NCBI RefSeq assembly: GCF_021538615.1
Contig: NZ_JAJHIZ010000003.1
Coordinates: 2,604,001-2,668,000, forward strand
DNA length: 64,000 nt
Direction of reading: 5' to 3'
Source of the DNA: Niabella agricola
Lineage (GTDB): Bacteria; Bacteroidota; Bacteroidia; Chitinophagales; Chitinophagaceae
The notes beneath the pieces are model-generated. The model was not told where the DNA came from. It searched no databases and saw nothing but the letters and a program-made list of their open reading frames with translations. A program made the position numbers and the translations under genes. This document shows, one piece after another, positions 62,982 through 64,000 of this stretch. Position 1 is the stretch's first letter; each line of letters opens with the position of its first letter.

Positions 62982-62989
62982 TATATTTG
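62982..62989 (+). promoter_or_regulatory. -7 promoter element of the ORF6N gene
   Basis: TATATTTG is an exact TAnnTTTG match 18 nt before the ATG at 63008, in an AT-rich stretch. The expected -33 position is poor. Confidence 0.38.
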
Positions 62990-63007
62990 TATAGAAAATT
63001 ATAACCT

Positions 63008-63550
63008 ATGCAAATCATCCGCAATATTCAAAACCGTATCTATGAAATCCGGGGAGAACGTATCATCCTTGATTTTGACCTGGCCATCCTTTATGAAGTA
63101 GAGACAAGGATCCTTAATCAAACCGTAAAAAGGAACAGCAAACGATTTCCAAAAGATTTTATGTTTCAATTGACCAGGCAAGAGTTTGCAGCATTGAAGC
63201 CGGAAATCAACAAACTGTACTCGGATGAATACCAATCAGTTACAGATATGTCATCACAATTTGTGATGACATATCCCGGAAAACGTCCTAAAACAGCACT
63301 CCCATATGCGTTTACAGAGCAAGGCGTGGCCATGCTAAGCGGGTTGTTAAATAGTGATACAGCCATTCAAATGAATATTGCCATTATGCGCGCATTTGTG
63401 GAGATCCGGCGGATTGTGCTCGAGCAGGGTGATATACGAGATCAGTTAAAACAGATCCAGCAACGCATCACCGAACATGATGTACAGCTTTCTTCCATTT
63501 ATGATGCCATTGAAAATTTACTGGATGAAAAAGCAGCTCAGAAAAAATAG
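63008..63550 (+). CDS. ORF6N domain protein
   Basis: The 180-residue product has an ORF6N domain (about 5-110: IYEIRGERIILDFDLAILYEVE, LNQTVKRNSKRFPKDFMFQLT, LPYAFTEQGVAMLSGLLNS, AIQMNIAIMRAFVEIRR) and a C-terminal coiled coil (about 130-175). ORF6N proteins are DNA-binding proteins common in phages and mobile elements but also frequent as single chromosomal genes in Bacteroidota. No phage genes flank it. A 31-bp near-perfect palindrome lies inside the coding region at the point between RQEF...SV and LPYAFTEQG. Confidence 0.92.
   Translation: MQIIRNIQNRIYEIRGERIILDFDLAILYEVETRILNQTVKRNSKRFPKDFMFQLTRQEFAALKPEINKLYSDEYQSVTDMSSQFVMTYPGKRPKTALPYAFTEQGVAMLSGLLNSDTAIQMNIAIMRAFVEIRRIVLEQGDIRDQLKQIQQRITEHDVQLSSIYDAIENLLDEKAAQKK
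63245..63275. repeat. 31-bp palindrome inside the ORF6N gene
   Basis: GATATGTCATCACAA (63245-63259) and TTGTGATGACATATC (63261-63275) are exact reverse complements separated by a single T. The sequence encodes DMSSQFVMTYP. It could be a protein-binding site or a strong mRNA hairpin. Confidence 0.9.
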
Positions 63551-63652
63551 GAGCGCCGCGACCGGATCGGGTTTAATATGTCCTGATCATTTTATCAGAA
63601 CAGGCTACAGCATCGCATAAAGTTCAGCCGGAATTTGGTAAGTTCGTGGTAC

Positions 63653-64000
63653 ATGTTATCCACTCCGGAATTATTATCAGGATTCAACAGCAGTATTGAA
63701 TTATGGACCGGCTATCTTAATGCATATACGCTGCAGCAGTTGCAACAACGGCCGGCTCCGGGAAGCTGGTCGCTTGGCCAGGTATACAGGCACCTGATCA
63801 ATGACACGATGTTTTACATAGAACAAATGGAAACGGCGCCGGCAACAAATGAACATGTTACTGCTCAAATGACCCCGGCAGCCGCTGCGATCTTTGCAGT
63901 CAATGCATTTCCCGACCGGCAGCTGGAAAATCCCTTTAACGACATCCATCTTCCCCAGCCAACGAGCAGGGAACAGCTCTTTCAGCAACTCGCAGCCATC
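63653..64000 (+). CDS. DinB family protein, partial
   Basis: The gene starts at the ATG at 63653 and runs off the right edge with 116 codons visible. MLSTPELLSGFNSSIELWTG, LQQLQQRPAPGSWSLGQVYRHLINDTMFYI (a helix with the metal-type His) are typical of DinB/DinB_2 four-helix-bundle proteins, which bind a metal through three His residues; only the first is in view. TAAGTTCG (63639-63646), one mismatch from TAnnTTTG, lies 6 nt before the ATG. Confidence 0.8.
   Translation, partial: MLSTPELLSGFNSSIELWTGYLNAYTLQQLQQRPAPGSWSLGQVYRHLINDTMFYIEQMETAPATNEHVTAQMTPAAAAIFAVNAFPDRQLENPFNDIHLPQPTSREQLFQQLAAI

Noticed and set aside
63008..63550. A prophage or mobile element around the ORF6N gene
   Set aside because: No integrase, phage structural gene, direct repeat or composition shift was seen next to it; single ORF6N genes are common in Bacteroidota chromosomes.
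1..64000. CRISPR arrays, rRNA or tRNA genes
   Set aside because: No regularly spaced repeats and no recognisable rRNA or tRNA sequence were found by reading; a covariance-model scan could not be run.

Overview
The window looks like chromosomal DNA of a Bacteroidota bacterium, most likely family Chitinophagaceae (inference). The evidence is four SusC/SusD outer-membrane uptake pairs, many lipoproteins with Cys-Lys-Lys after the lipobox, DUF families largely confined to this phylum (DUF4421, DUF4959/5000, DUF4983, DUF4998, DUF5007, DUF5008), an alternative complex III operon, and several TAnnTTTG promoter elements of the kind used by the Bacteroidota sigma factor. No rRNA, tRNA, CRISPR array or insertion sequence was recognised.

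Layout. 1-5.8 kb (minus): actA-actB-actC of alternative complex III, cut by the left edge. 6.3-6.9 kb: purN. 6.9-14.1 kb (minus): an enzyme-free four-gene utilisation locus, SusC-SusD-DUF4959/5000-DUF4998. 14.5-26.6 kb (plus): a CarboxypepD_reg-like protein, an ECF sigma/FecR pair driving a third type of SusC/SusD, then phosphocholine phospholipase C and an N-acyl-D-amino-acid deacylase, each closed by a strong terminator. 26.8-45.8 kb (minus): a tight 11-gene polysaccharide/glycoprotein utilisation operon. It is built from two repeated cassettes (SusC-SusD-FAS1-DUF5007 and SusC-SusD-FAS1-DUF5008) followed by two phosphodiesterase-fold/LamG lipoproteins that flank an M60 metallopeptidase. 46.3-64 kb: mostly housekeeping and small operons, including a Crp-type regulator, a fused branched-chain 2-oxoacid dehydrogenase E1, DUF4421, a degenerate M16 peptidase, RicT, DNA polymerase III delta', TatD, TcdA, a GHL10-Fn3-amidase peptidoglycan hydrolase, an encapsulated-ferritin-like protein, a DUF4267-cupin fusion, a second Crp-type regulator, a broken DUF4287 gene, an NAD(P)-binding epimerase-like protein, an SRPBCC protein, an ORF6N gene and a truncated DinB gene.

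How it fits together. The two minus-strand utilisation operons, 31 kb apart, each have a pair of CpG-centred near-palindromes sharing the core AAACGATTG, and in both the CpG-to-CpG spacing is exactly 44 bp. This suggests one LacI-type regulator controls both, so the enzyme-free locus may import products released by the M60 operon. The M60 peptidase (HEIGH-X13-E) points to glycoprotein or mucin-like substrates. The two LamG lipoproteins beside it have lost metal ligands expected of the phosphodiesterase fold and may be binding proteins. The other highlights are an encapsulated-ferritin-like protein with no encapsulin in view, a fusion joining a denuded-glycan hydrolase fold to the amidase that could make its substrate, and a 31-bp near-perfect palindrome inside the ORF6N coding sequence.
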